Shown: positions 17,321 through 26,238, numbered from the stretch's first letter. The stretch is 64,000 nt of DNA from Neobacillus rhizosphaerae (GCF_937468385.1 NZ_CALBWS010000026.1:19672-83671); one strand, 5' to 3'. Made by a program: numbers and translations. Notes: generated by a model not told the origin, from the sequence alone.

Positions 17321-17371
17321 TTGCATAATTATTAGTTTGTGTTAAAATTCAATACATTGAATAATTATTAA
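17321..17371 (+). promoter_or_regulatory. artPQR promoter flanked by two ARG-box-like operators
   Basis: TTGCAT (17321-17326), 16-base spacer, TAAAAT (17343-17348) form a promoter. TGCATAATTATTAG (17322-17335) overlaps the -35 and TGAATAATTATTAA (17358-17371) lies just downstream of the -10. Both resemble the ArgR/AhrC half-site pair TGAATWWWWATTCA and share the 10-mer ATAATTATTA. The layout suggests arginine repression; this is inferred. Confidence 0.55.
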
Positions 17372-17470
17372 TAAAACAAACTATCTATCTTGAAAATCTT
17401 GAATTAGTCACTCTAACTTTGATGGATATTCGAAGTTGTAATTTTCAGATAAATTATAGGGGGAAAACAA

Positions 17471-18253
17471 ATGAAAAAGGCAGTTATTTTAATCTTGACG
17501 ATGGTGATGTCTGTAGGTTTACTTGCAGCCTGTGGTACTAGTGATAATGCCAACAAGAAAAGCGGGGATAAGAAGGTATTGGTAATGGCTACTTCTGCTG
17601 ACTATCCGCCATTTGAATATGTAGAAACAAAGAAAAGTGATGACATTATTGGTTTTGATGTCGATTTAGCAAAAGCAATTGCAGGTAAGCTAGGATATAC
17701 AGTAAATGTTAAGGATATGGATTTTGGAGGGTTAGTACAATCGCTTAAATCCGGACAAGCTGATCTTGTACTTGCCGGAATGACACCTACTGAAAAAAGA
17801 AAGAAAAACGTTGATTTTAGTGATATTTATTATACAGCACATCATTTGATTATTTCGAAAAAGGATAGCGGCATTGAGAAGCTTGAGGACTTGAAAGGAA
17901 AGACAGTCGGGGTACAACTTGGTTCGATACAAGAAGGTAAAGCTCAAGAAATCAATAAACAAATTCCGATAAAAATTGAAAATCGGAATCGTATTCCAGA
18001 CCTTATTCAAGAGATGAAATCTGGACGTTTTGATGCTGCCATCATTGAAGATACAGTCGCAAAGGGCTACTTTGAGAAAGAAAAAGATTTTAAAGGCTTT
18101 ACGATTAGTGATGATCCAAATGAAGCGGGTTCAGCGATTGCCTTCCCGAAAAATAGTGAATTAACGGCCAAGTTCAACAAGGAGTTAAAGAAAATGAAAG
18201 AAAACGGTGAGCTCCAAAAATTGGTTGTTAAATGGTTCGGCGGAGAGAAATAA
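17471..18253 (+). CDS. artP: Arginine-type amino-acid ABC transporter, binding lipoprotein
   Basis: A 260-residue periplasmic-binding-protein type II. The lipoprotein signal ends in LAAC (Cys21). The ligand domain shows the family core SADYPPFEY, GFDVDLAKAIAGKLGY, ADLVLAGMTPTEKRKKNVDFS and LKGKTVGVQLGS. GGGGGAAAAC precedes ATG 17471. The order binding protein, permease, ATPase and the place after brxB match artPQR (yqiXYZ) of B. subtilis. Arginine specificity rests on that synteny and on the ARG-box-like operators. Confidence 0.88.
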   Translation: MKKAVILILTMVMSVGLLAACGTSDNANKKSGDKKVLVMATSADYPPFEYVETKKSDDIIGFDVDLAKAIAGKLGYTVNVKDMDFGGLVQSLKSGQADLVLAGMTPTEKRKKNVDFSDIYYTAHHLIISKKDSGIEKLEDLKGKTVGVQLGSIQEGKAQEINKQIPIKIENRNRIPDLIQEMKSGRFDAAIIEDTVAKGYFEKEKDFKGFTISDDPNEAGSAIAFPKNSELTAKFNKELKKMKENGELQKLVVKWFGGEK

Positions 18254-18264
18254 TTTTTCATAAT

Positions 18265-18314
18265 CTTGAGGCGTTTGGAAGAAATTAAACTTCTAGGCGT
18301 CTTAAGTATTTTTT
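18265..18314 (+). terminator. Partial terminator between binding protein and permease genes
   Basis: CTTGAGGCG (18265-18273) pairs with CGTCTTAAG (18298-18306) with two G-U pairs, an inner GAAG/CTTC helps, and a T-run follows. It probably lets the binding protein be made in excess. Confidence 0.65.
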
Positions 18315-18339
18315 AAAAAACAGAAAGGACGGGTATTGA

Positions 18340-18999
18340 ATGAACTTAGATTTTACGCAATTCATACCATCCATGCCATATATTTTAAAAGGAATTTTGG
18401 TCACGTTAAAAATAGTTATTTTAGCAGGGATAATCGGGTTTATTCTTGGTATTATCTTATCCTTATTAAAGATTAGTTCTATTAAAATTCTTGGCTGGTT
18501 GGCTGATGCCTATACCTCCATTTTCCGTGGTACACCACTAGTTTTGCAGTTAATGTTAATTTATTTTGGTTCGCCGCAGGTAATTGGTTATCAAATTGAA
18601 CCATATACAGCAGCCGTTTTATCGTTTGCACTAAATTCAGGTGCCTATATTTCAGAAATCATCCGTGCTGGAATTCTAGCTGTTGATAAAGGCCAGCAGG
18701 AAGCGGCAATAGCGTTAGGTGTTCCCTACGGGAAAATGATGTGGGACATCATTCTACCTCAGGCCCTTAAAAATATCCTACCAGCACTAATGAATGAATT
18801 TATCACCCTAACAAAAGAATCTGCGATTGTCACAACGATCGGGGTTATGGATATTATGCGCCGGTCCTATCAAGTAGGAGCAGAAAATTACTCGTTTTTT
18901 GAACCATTATTAATTGCCGGTTTAATCTATTATCTAATGGTAATGACCTTGACCTTCTTAGGAAAAGCGCTTGAAGGGAGAATGAGACGCAGTGATTAA
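18340..18999 (+). CDS. artQ: Amino-acid ABC transporter permease
   Basis: A 219-residue HisMQ-type inner-membrane permease with about five membrane segments. Hallmarks are SIFRGTPLVLQLMLIYFG near residue 65 and the ATPase-contacting EAA loop EAAIALGVPYGKMMWDIILPQAL. GAAAGGACGGG lies upstream of ATG 18340. The ATPase gene starts 8 bases before its end. Confidence 0.93.
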   Translation: MNLDFTQFIPSMPYILKGILVTLKIVILAGIIGFILGIILSLLKISSIKILGWLADAYTSIFRGTPLVLQLMLIYFGSPQVIGYQIEPYTAAVLSFALNSGAYISEIIRAGILAVDKGQQEAAIALGVPYGKMMWDIILPQALKNILPALMNEFITLTKESAIVTTIGVMDIMRRSYQVGAENYSFFEPLLIAGLIYYLMVMTLTFLGKALEGRMRRSD

Positions 19000-19714
19000 G
19001 GTAGAGAATCTGTATAAAAATTATGGCAAGCTTGAAGTGTTAAAGGGTATCTCGACGACCATACAAGCAGGAGAAGTCGTAGCAATTATCGGCCCTTCAG
19101 GCTCAGGAAAATCGACCTTCCTGCGCTGTCTGAACTTACTCGAAAACCCAACCAAAGGGGGTGTTTGGATAGGAGACCAAGATGTCACAGATAAAAAGAC
19201 AAACATTATGAAGGTAAGGCAAAAGGTAGGCATGGTCTTCCAGCACTTTCACTTATTTCCTCATAAAAATGTTTTGCAAAATCTTACTTATGCTCCAATG
19301 AAGGTAAAAGGGTTATCAAAGGACAAAGCGGAAAAAATCGCCTTTGGTCTATTAGAGCAAGTAGGCTTATCGGAAAAGGCAAACGAATTTCCAACAAGAT
19401 TATCTGGGGGACAAAAGCAAAGGGTAGCGATTGCTCGTGCATTAGCAATGGAGCCAGAGGTTATGCTTTTCGATGAACCAACATCGGCACTCGACCCGGA
19501 AATGGTAAAAGAAGTACTAGAGGTTATGAAATCACTCGCCCATACAGGGATGACCATGGCGATTGTCACACATGAAATGGGCTTTGCCCGTGAAGTAGCT
19601 GACCGGGTGCTATTTCTCGATGGTGGAGTGTTAGTGGAGGATGCCTCGCCAAAGGAATTTTTTACTAATCCAAAAAGCCAAAGGGCACAGGATTTCTTGC
19701 AAAAAATGCTATAA
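18992..19714 (+). CDS. artR: Amino-acid ABC transporter ATPase
   Basis: A 240-residue ATPase with Walker A GPSGSGKST, Q-loop VFQHFHLFPH, signature LSGGQKQRVAIARALA, Walker B VMLFDEPTSALDPE and the switch His in VTHEMGFAREVADR, all typical of the GlnQ/HisP group. GTG 18992 overlaps the permease gene by 8 bases. Called artR in B. subtilis and artM in Geobacillus. Confidence 0.94.
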   Translation: MIKVENLYKNYGKLEVLKGISTTIQAGEVVAIIGPSGSGKSTFLRCLNLLENPTKGGVWIGDQDVTDKKTNIMKVRQKVGMVFQHFHLFPHKNVLQNLTYAPMKVKGLSKDKAEKIAFGLLEQVGLSEKANEFPTRLSGGQKQRVAIARALAMEPEVMLFDEPTSALDPEMVKEVLEVMKSLAHTGMTMAIVTHEMGFAREVADRVLFLDGGVLVEDASPKEFFTNPKSQRAQDFLQKML

Positions 19715-19726
19715 TAAGGATATGCT

Positions 19727-19762
19727 AAAGATGGTCTTGCTGATCATCTTTTTACTTTTTAG
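19727..19762 (+). terminator. Terminator of the artPQR operon
   Basis: AAAGATGGTC pairs with GATCATCTTT (one G-U), followed by a T-rich stretch that reaches the yqjA ribosome site. Confidence 0.75.
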
Positions 19763-19773
19763 GGAGAAATTTT

Positions 19774-20763
19774 ATGAAATTTTCGATTGGATACCGGACA
19801 ATCAAAACCGCCGCAGGCACAGCTGCTTCCATCTTTATCGCGCAGCAGCTCGGGCTTGACAACTTTGCTTCGGCAGGTATTTTAACAATTTTATGTATTC
19901 AGGTGACAAAAAGGAGATCGCTTCGTACGGCATGGGATCGATTTTTAGCCTGCGTTTTAGCTATGCCCTTTTCTGCCATTTTTTTTGAGGGAATCGCCTA
20001 CCATCCAATTGTGATTGGGTTGATGCTGCTATTCTTTATTCCGACGCTTGTTATGCTTAAGGCAAAAGACGGTGTTGTGACAAGCAGCGTTATCATTTTG
20101 CACATCTATATGGCCCACAAAATATCATGGGCAAACTTTTCAAATGAGCTTGGGGTTATTACAGTGGGAATTGGTGTAGCTCTTCTCATTAATCTTTATA
20201 TGCCGAGCGTTGATTACAAACTAAAGGACTATCAGAGAAAAATCGAGGGGAATTTCAAGATCATTTTTGCTGAGCTAGTTCGTTACTTAAGAACTGGTGA
20301 TAGCAATTGGGACGGGAAAGAGATTACCGAAAGTGCCCGTTTGCTCGATGAGGCAAAAATGTTGGCATTAATAGATGTCGAAAATCATTTTTTAAGGGAA
20401 GAGAATATTTATTTTCATTATTTTAAAATGAGAGAAAAACAATTTGAAATTATCGAGCGGGTTTTACCAATTGTGACCTCCATTACCAATACGGTAAAGC
20501 AAGGGAAAATGGTCGCTGACTTTCTTGAGGAACTTTCTGAGAATATACATCCTGGAAATACAGCGTATATTTATATTGATAAATTAAGTGAAATGAAAAA
20601 GGAATTTGAAGAAATGGAGTTGCCAAAAACAAGAGAAGAATTCGAAACTCGGGCAGCACTACTGCAATTAGTAAATGAAATGAATGACTATCTTATCATA
20701 AAAAGTTCCTTAAAAACGAAAAAAATGAAAGTGAATGAAAGGAAGCAATTTGAGGGAAACTAG
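19774..20763 (+). CDS. yqjA: Aromatic-acid exporter family membrane protein YqjA
   Basis: A 329-residue protein with an N-terminal membrane domain of about four to five segments (residues ~10-150, starting IGYRTIKTAAGTAASIFIAQQLG) and a long soluble C-terminal half rich in charged helices. This is the ArAE_1/DUF939 layout of YqjA. GGGAGAAA precedes ATG 19774. The transported substrate is unknown. Fourteen bases before the yqjB region; probably co-transcribed. Confidence 0.85.
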   Translation: MKFSIGYRTIKTAAGTAASIFIAQQLGLDNFASAGILTILCIQVTKRRSLRTAWDRFLACVLAMPFSAIFFEGIAYHPIVIGLMLLFFIPTLVMLKAKDGVVTSSVIILHIYMAHKISWANFSNELGVITVGIGVALLINLYMPSVDYKLKDYQRKIEGNFKIIFAELVRYLRTGDSNWDGKEITESARLLDEAKMLALIDVENHFLREENIYFHYFKMREKQFEIIERVLPIVTSITNTVKQGKMVADFLEELSENIHPGNTAYIYIDKLSEMKKEFEEMELPKTREEFETRAALLQLVNEMNDYLIIKSSLKTKKMKVNERKQFEGN

Positions 20764-20786
20764 GAAAAAAAAGGCAGGTGGATGTT

Positions 20787-21299
20787 TTGATAAAAATCTT
20801 ATCGCCGATCCTGATGACTTTTTTCCTCTCCCCCCTTTGGCCGCTTGGGCCGAATCCTGTTCCTGGTGACCCGTTTGTTATTGTCAACAAAAGTAGCAAT
20901 GAAATGGCTCTTATTAGTGAAAATAAAGTCCAAACGGTTGTAAGCGTAGGTACCGGTATAACACAGGAATTAACGCCGGAAGGTCTTTTTACGATTACCG
21001 TAAAGGCAAAGAATCCTTATTTTCGAAGAGCAAATATTCCAGGTGGAGACCCAAAGAATCCACTCGGGGCTAGATGGATTGGCTTTGATGCTATGGGAAC
21101 TGACGGCAGAATCTACGGTATTCATGGAACGAATCAGCCTGCTTCAATTGGAAAATATGTCTCACAGGGCTGTATCCGTGCCCAGAATGAGGTTGTTTCC
21201 TCGCTATTTCCATTAATTCCATTAGGAACAAAAATATTAGTCATCTCTTCAAAAAAATCATTTGAGAAGTTGGCACATGAAAAAGGAGCAATTGAATAA
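20787..21299 (+). CDS. yqjB: L,D-transpeptidase YqjB (YkuD domain)
   Basis: A secreted or membrane-anchored ~170-residue protein. An N-terminal hydrophobic stretch (residues ~3-18) is followed by PVPGDPFVIVNKSSNEM and a YkuD catalytic domain with GIHGTNQPASIGKYVSQGCIR; His and Cys of the HGTN and SxGCIR motifs are the catalytic residues for peptidoglycan cross-linking. The start is most likely TTG 20787, with AGGTGG 6 bases upstream; GTG 20778 lies within that Shine-Dalgarno. No LysM domain is present. Confidence 0.86.
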   Translation: MIKILSPILMTFFLSPLWPLGPNPVPGDPFVIVNKSSNEMALISENKVQTVVSVGTGITQELTPEGLFTITVKAKNPYFRRANIPGGDPKNPLGARWIGFDAMGTDGRIYGIHGTNQPASIGKYVSQGCIRAQNEVVSSLFPLIPLGTKILVISSKKSFEKLAHEKGAIE

Positions 21300-21302
21300 A
21301 GG

Positions 21303-21338
21303 AAAAGGGACTGTTCAATTTCGAACAGTCCCTTTTTT
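21303..21338. terminator. Terminator between yqjB and the convergent Prli42-like gene
   Basis: A perfect 14-bp stem (21303-21316 with 21323-21336), loop AATTTC, T-run on the + side and A-run on the left, so it can serve both strands. Confidence 0.9.
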
Positions 21339-21342
21339 ATGT

Positions 21343-21441
21343 TTATCGAATGAATTGTCCAATTCCTATTAGGAGGGTTGAGGCAAGCATAGCAAAAAGC
21401 ATTAAATAAACAACGATTTTACGATTTTTCTTTTTAGACAT
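21343..21441 (-). CDS. prli42: Prli42-like 32-residue membrane miniprotein
   Basis: A minus-strand ORF: start codon at 21441, preceded by GGGAGG 8 bases upstream, then MSKKKNRKIVVYL and a single hydrophobic helix (about residues 9-28) ending in GQFIR and TAA. A basic N-terminus plus one membrane helix in 31-33 residues is the pattern of Prli42, the Listeria miniprotein that tethers the stressosome to the membrane. It ends against the shared terminator and is divergent from mce. The coding call is good; the Prli42 assignment rests on memory of the family. Confidence 0.72.
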   Translation of the reverse strand: MSKKKNRKIVVYLMLFAMLASTLLIGIGQFIR

Positions 21442-21601
21442 AAGGAGTACCTCCCTTTTATCAAGTAATTTATATATATTGTACAGGGAAAAGCTCAAAT
21501 GGACAACGGAACTACTTAGCAATTTTGGGAAGGATTTATGAACTTTTTACCGAATACAATAATTGTCGAATTAATTTTAATATTAGAACAGAGGGGTAAA
21601 C

Positions 21602-22015
21602 ATGATTAAGAAAGTCGACCATATTGGAATTGCCGTGAAATCTCTTGAAAATACACTTCCTTTTTACACGGATGTATTGAATCTTCCATTGTTAGCTATA
21701 GAAGTGGTTGACAGCCAAAAGGTCAAGGTTGCCTTTTTGCAAGCAGGTCAAACAAAAATAGAACTTCTTGAGCCGACATCGGAGGAAAGTACGATTGCCA
21801 AATTTATCGAAAAACGAGGTGAAGGTATTCACCATGTGGCCCTTGGTGTGGATTCAATTGAAGAAAGAATTACTGAAATGAAGGAAAAAGGCATCCGTAT
21901 GATTGATGAACAGTCACGGCTTGGGGCAGGAGGAGCCCATATTGCCTTCATGCATCCAAAATCGGCATCAGGTGTTTTATACGAACTATGCGAGAAGAAA
22001 GGGATGAAGGGGTAA
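21602..22015 (+). CDS. mce: Methylmalonyl-CoA epimerase
   Basis: Interconverts (S)- and (R)-methylmalonyl-CoA, linking propionyl-CoA carboxylation to MutAB. A 137-residue vicinal-oxygen-chelate protein with metal ligands visible as VDHIGIAV (His7), IHHVALGV (His ~77) and LYELCE (Glu near the C-terminus). GAGGGG precedes ATG 21602. The stop abuts the ATG of the carboxyltransferase gene. Counterpart of yqjC in B. subtilis. Confidence 0.93.
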   Translation: MIKKVDHIGIAVKSLENTLPFYTDVLNLPLLAIEVVDSQKVKVAFLQAGQTKIELLEPTSEESTIAKFIEKRGEGIHHVALGVDSIEERITEMKEKGIRMIDEQSRLGAGGAHIAFMHPKSASGVLYELCEKKGMKG

Positions 22016-23566
22016 ATGATAGACATTTATGAAAAGATCAATGATTTGTATGATAAGCGCAGAGAGGTTGAGCTCGGCGGCGGCGATGCGCGAATTGAGA
22101 AACAGCACGAAAAGGGGAAATTAACTGCTAGAGAAAGAATTGAACTTTTAGTAGACAAAGGAACGTTTGTCGAGCTAAATCCGTTCATTGAGCACCGAAC
22201 CAATGATTTTGGACTTGATGAGCAAAAAGGACCAGGAGACGGAGTCGTGACCGGTTTTGGAAAAGTAAACGGCCGTTCCATTTATTTGTTTTCACAGGAC
22301 TTTACGGTTTTTGGTGGTGCATTAGGGGAAATGCATGCGAAAAAAATTGCCAATGTTATGGATTTGGCTGCTAAAAATGGTACACCTTTTGTCGGCCTTA
22401 ATGATTCTGGTGGAGCTCGGATTCAAGAAGGTGTTGTTTCTCTTGATGGATACGGGCATATTTTTTACCGGAATGCCATTTATTCTGGTGTGATTCCACA
22501 AATCTCAGTGATTATGGGGCCGTGTGCCGGCGGGGCTGTTTATTCACCTGCGATTACCGATTTTGTGTTTATGGTCGAAAAAACAAGTCAGATGTTTATA
22601 ACAGGTCCAAAAGTGATTGAAACGGTAACAGGTGAGAAAATTTCTGCAGAAGACCTTGGTGGGGCAAATGTCCATAACTCCATTAGTGGAAACGCCCATT
22701 TTCAATCGGAATCAGAAGCGGAGGTTTTGCAAAATGTCCGCAAGTTGCTGAGTTACCTTCCACAAAATAATGAAGAAAAGCCGCCGAGGCTTGAAATAGA
22801 GGATGAAAATGATTACCGACCGGATTTAACGGATGTGATTCCATTTGATGCCGTTCGCCCATATGATGTCCGTAAAGTCATTGAACAAGTCACAGATGCG
22901 GATTCGTTTATGGAAATTCAAAAGAATTTTGCAAAAAATATCGTTATTGGATTTGCACGTATCAAGGGAGAGACGGTAGGTCTAGTCTGCAATCAGCCAA
23001 AGGTAATGGCGGGTGGCTTAGATATTGATTCATCAGATAAAGCAGCTCGATTTATCCGCACCTGCGATTCATTTAATATCCCTATCCTCACATTTGAAGA
23101 TGTAACAGGCTTTTTCCCAGGAGTTAAGCAGGAGCATGGGGGAATTATCCGCCACGGAGCGAAGATTTTATTCGCTTATTCTGAAGCAACAGTGCCGAAG
23201 CTGACGGTTATTTTAAGAAAGGCCTATGGTGGTGCCTATGTTGCGTTAAACAGTAAGTCTATTGGTGCCGACTTAGTATTTGCTTGGCCAAATGCGGAAA
23301 TTGCCGTTATGGGTCCTCAAGGAGCAGCCAATATTATTTTTGCTAAGGAAATAAATAATAGCGAAGACCCTGAGTTAACAAGACAACAAAAAATTGATGA
23401 ATATCGGGAGAAGTTTGCAAATCCATATGTGGCTGCCAGCAGAGGAATGGTCGATGATGTTATCGACCCTCGGGAAACAAGAATAAAAATTATTCAAGCC
23501 TTGGAAATGTTAAAGAATAAAAAAGAGTCGCGGCCATATAAAAAACATGGAAATATACCACTTTAA
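22016..23566 (+). CDS. yqjD: Propionyl-CoA carboxylase beta / methylmalonyl-CoA decarboxylase alpha-type carboxyltransferase
   Basis: A 516-residue biotin-dependent carboxyltransferase. Two crotonase-like halves are seen, with NDSGGARIQEGVVSLDGYG, GPCAGGAVYSPAITDF, and in the second half DVTGFFPGVKQEHGGIIRHGAK, YGGAYVALNSK and MGPQGAANI, the acyl-CoA and biotin sites. It starts directly at the mce stop. No biotin carboxylase or biotin carrier gene is in the window, so its partner lies elsewhere, or the enzyme acts as a decarboxylase. Substrate inferred from the mce and mutAB context. Confidence 0.9.
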   Translation: MIDIYEKINDLYDKRREVELGGGDARIEKQHEKGKLTARERIELLVDKGTFVELNPFIEHRTNDFGLDEQKGPGDGVVTGFGKVNGRSIYLFSQDFTVFGGALGEMHAKKIANVMDLAAKNGTPFVGLNDSGGARIQEGVVSLDGYGHIFYRNAIYSGVIPQISVIMGPCAGGAVYSPAITDFVFMVEKTSQMFITGPKVIETVTGEKISAEDLGGANVHNSISGNAHFQSESEAEVLQNVRKLLSYLPQNNEEKPPRLEIEDENDYRPDLTDVIPFDAVRPYDVRKVIEQVTDADSFMEIQKNFAKNIVIGFARIKGETVGLVCNQPKVMAGGLDIDSSDKAARFIRTCDSFNIPILTFEDVTGFFPGVKQEHGGIIRHGAKILFAYSEATVPKLTVILRKAYGGAYVALNSKSIGADLVFAWPNAEIAVMGPQGAANIIFAKEINNSEDPELTRQQKIDEYREKFANPYVAASRGMVDDVIDPRETRIKIIQALEMLKNKKESRPYKKHGNIPL

Positions 23567-23626
23567 TCTGGGTTTGCCTGCTCTTTCATTTGATGATTGG
23601 AATAAGAAAGAGGTATACTGAAATAA

Positions 23627-23668
23627 GAAAAGTGAAAGTTCCTTGCTTAGGAGCTGAAGCTGGACAAT
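23627..23668 (+). repeat. Degenerate copy of the GAAAAG...CTGGACAAT repeat
   Basis: Starts GAAAAGTGAAAG and ends AGCTGGACAAT like the copy at 9899-10020, without the central stem. Confidence 0.45.
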
Positions 23669-23699
23669 AGTGAGTACATAAACATGGAGGGTCAATAAA

Positions 23700-24821
23700 A
23701 TGGTCAATCAAGAACGTCTTTTGAATGAATTTTTAGAACTTGTGCAAATTGACTCAGAAACAAAATTTGAGACTGAAATTGCAAAGGTATTAAAGCAAAA
23801 ATTTACCGATTTAGGTCTCGAAGTTTTTGAAGACGATACTACTGCTGTAACGGGACATGGTGCCGGGAACTTAGTTTGCTCACTTGCAGCAACTAAAGAG
23901 GGTGTTGACCCGATTTATTTTACCTGTCATATGGATACCGTTACTCCAGCCAAAGGTGTGAAACCATCGATTAAAGACGGCTATATCGTTACCGATGGCA
24001 CAACAATCTTAGGTGCTGATGATAAAACAGGTATTTCTGTTATGCTTGAAACCATTCGTATTTTAAAAGAACAAAATCTTCCGCATGGTTTGATTCAATT
24101 TGTAATCACTGTCGGAGAAGAGTCCGGCTTAGTTGGTGCAAAAGCGCTTGATTCTTCATTGATGAAAGCGAAATATGGCTATGCGCTTGATAGCGATGGT
24201 TTGGTTGGAAATGTTATCGTCGCTGCTCCTACCCAAGCAAAAGTAAAAACGGTTATTTACGGAAAAACAGCTCATGCTGGTGTGGCACCTGAAAAAGGGG
24301 TTTCCGCGATTACGATTGCAGCAAAATCAATTGCGAGAATGCCGTTAGGAAGAATCGATCATGAAACGACTGCCAATATTGGCCGTTTTGAAGGGGGGCA
24401 GGCAACCAATATTGTTTGCGACCGCGTCGATATTTTAGCAGAAGCACGTTCTCTGATCCCTGAAAAAATGCAGGCTCAGGTCAGCAAAATGAAAGATGCG
24501 TTTGAAACGGTTGCTGCCGAAATGGGAGGTAGAGCCGAAGTCGACGTCGAAATCATGTATCCTGGTTTTAAATTCGGCGAAGGGGACCTCGTGGTTGAAA
24601 TTGCTCGCAAGGCTGCTGCAAAAATCGGTCGTAGCTGTGAACTACAGCATAGTGGGGGCGGCAGTGACGCTAACGTATTTGCTGGTTTCAACATTCCAAC
24701 GGTGAACCTTGCTGTTGGTTATGAAGAAATTCATACAACAAACGAACGCATGCCGATAGAAGAGTTGTATAAGTTAGCAGAAATGACATTAGCGATTATC
24801 GATGAAGTCACAAATCAATAA
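23700..24821 (+). CDS. yqjE: M20 family peptidase T-like tripeptidase YqjE
   Basis: A 373-residue zinc aminotripeptidase-type protein. Metal and catalytic residues visible are CHMDTV (His, Asp), LGADDKTG (bridging Asp), VGEESGLVGAK (Glu-Glu) and HTTNE near the C-terminus; the dimerisation domain starts at TVIYGKTAHAGVAPEKGVSA. GGAGGGTC precedes ATG 23700. B. subtilis YqjE is 371 aa and lies in the same place after yqjD. Cytosolic. Confidence 0.92.
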   Translation: MVNQERLLNEFLELVQIDSETKFETEIAKVLKQKFTDLGLEVFEDDTTAVTGHGAGNLVCSLAATKEGVDPIYFTCHMDTVTPAKGVKPSIKDGYIVTDGTTILGADDKTGISVMLETIRILKEQNLPHGLIQFVITVGEESGLVGAKALDSSLMKAKYGYALDSDGLVGNVIVAAPTQAKVKTVIYGKTAHAGVAPEKGVSAITIAAKSIARMPLGRIDHETTANIGRFEGGQATNIVCDRVDILAEARSLIPEKMQAQVSKMKDAFETVAAEMGGRAEVDVEIMYPGFKFGEGDLVVEIARKAAAKIGRSCELQHSGGGSDANVFAGFNIPTVNLAVGYEEIHTTNERMPIEELYKLAEMTLAIIDEVTNQ

Positions 24822-24831
24822 CGATGATAGG

Positions 24832-24862
24832 AAGGAGAACCTGACTTAAGGTTCTCCTTTTT
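24832..24862 (+). terminator. Terminator after yqjE
   Basis: AAGGAGAACC and GGTTCTCCTT form a perfect 10-bp stem with 8-base loop and T5. Confidence 0.85.
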
Positions 24863-24960
24863 GGTGTCCTTGTTTAATAAAAGCTAAAGTTATTAATGTG
24901 CATCGGATATCTGATGTTTTGTTATACTTAAAGGACAAATGTTTTATGGGGGTGTCCGCT

Positions 24961-26238
24961 GTGAAGGAAATGTATCCGAAAAATGGACGAGTCATTTTGC
25001 ATGTTGATATGAATAGCTTTTATGCATCGGTTGAAATGGCCTATGATCCTACACTTAAGGGAAAACCTTTAGCGATTGCGGGAAACGTGGAGGAGCGTAG
25101 AGGAATTATTGTTACCTGCAGCTACGAAGCAAGGAAATTTGGCGTAAAAACAACGATGCCCCTATGGGAAGCAAAAAAACTTTGTCCACAGTTGATTGTA
25201 AAGAGGCCCAATTTTGATCGTTACCGTGCCGCATCAATTGGTATGTTTGAAATCTTAAGAAAATATACTGAGCTTGTTGAACCAGTTTCGATTGACGAGG
25301 GCTACATGGATATAACTGAAAGCTTTGAGTTTGGCAGTCCAATTGAAATCGCCGGAAGTATTCAAAAAAGAGTTCTTGAACAGCTGGATTTACCCTGCAG
25401 TATTGGTATCGCCCCGAATAAATTTTTAGCGAAAATGGCGTCAGATATGAAGAAACCAATGGGTATAACCGTCCTTCGTAAGCGTGATATCCCAATAGTG
25501 CTTTGGCCATTGAACACGAACGAAATGCATGGGATTGGCAAAAAGACAGCTGAAAAGCTGACAACGATTGGAATTTACACGATAGGTGATATAGCTAAAG
25601 GCAATGAAGTTCAGCTTAAAACGCTTCTTGGAATCAATGGAATTCGAATTAGAGAGAGGGCAAATGGAATCGATCAACGGGCAGTCGATCCAGAATCGAT
25701 TGAGGAATTTAAAAGTATTGGCAATTCCACAACCTTGCCGAAGGATGTTAGCAATCAACAAGAGCTCTTCCAAGTGCTCGAATCGTTGGCGGAAACGGTT
25801 TCGATAAGGCTGAAGCGGAAAAATGTCCTAGCCTCTTCTCTAGGAATAACGATACGTTATAAAGATCGAAAGACAATTACTAGAAGTAAAAAACTTTCCA
25901 ACCCACTAAATCATAAAGACGACATGGCAACAATAGTCAAGCAGATGTTTTTAAAATCCTGGAATGGAGACTCCGTTCGCTTGTTAGGGATTACCGGTAA
26001 TGAATTAGTTGACCATGATCATGCTTATAAACAGTTAGATTTGTTCTCCTATGAAAAGGATGCCAAAAAAGAACCCCTGCTTAAAACTCTTTCCAACCTT
26101 CGTGAAAAGTATGGGAAAAATATCATTGAAAACGCCGGTTCACATAAAATTGATTCCGCTCATAATGTTGGGACCGGAACTAGCTTTAATAAGGATTTTC
26201 TACGAAACTTTCCCGAAAAAAATAAAGAAGATGAGTAA
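24961..26238 (+). CDS. dinB: DNA polymerase IV (Y family)
   Basis: Translesion polymerase, YqjH/PolYA type. Palm/fingers motifs: HVDMNSFYASVE (catalytic Asp), TCSYEARKFGVKTTMPL, SIDEGYMDI (second metal Asp-Glu), CSIGIAPNKFLAKMASDMKKP, then the helix-hairpin-helix MHGIGKKTAEKL and the little-finger domain. QLDLFSYE near residue 350 resembles a beta-clamp-binding QLxLF. Start chosen as GTG 24961, with GGGGGTG 6 bases upstream; ATG 24946 in the same frame is possible. About 425 residues, typical. No LexA box is seen upstream. Confidence 0.94.
   Translation: MKEMYPKNGRVILHVDMNSFYASVEMAYDPTLKGKPLAIAGNVEERRGIIVTCSYEARKFGVKTTMPLWEAKKLCPQLIVKRPNFDRYRAASIGMFEILRKYTELVEPVSIDEGYMDITESFEFGSPIEIAGSIQKRVLEQLDLPCSIGIAPNKFLAKMASDMKKPMGITVLRKRDIPIVLWPLNTNEMHGIGKKTAEKLTTIGIYTIGDIAKGNEVQLKTLLGINGIRIRERANGIDQRAVDPESIEEFKSIGNSTTLPKDVSNQQELFQVLESLAETVSIRLKRKNVLASSLGITIRYKDRKTITRSKKLSNPLNHKDDMATIVKQMFLKSWNGDSVRLLGITGNELVDHDHAYKQLDLFSYEKDAKKEPLLKTLSNLREKYGKNIIENAGSHKIDSAHNVGTGTSFNKDFLRNFPEKNKEDE

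Noticed and set aside
24904..24919. Near-palindrome CATCGGATATCTGATG upstream of dinB as a LexA site
   Set aside because: It lacks the GAAC-N4-GTTC core; no SOS box is seen for dinB. It may be chance.
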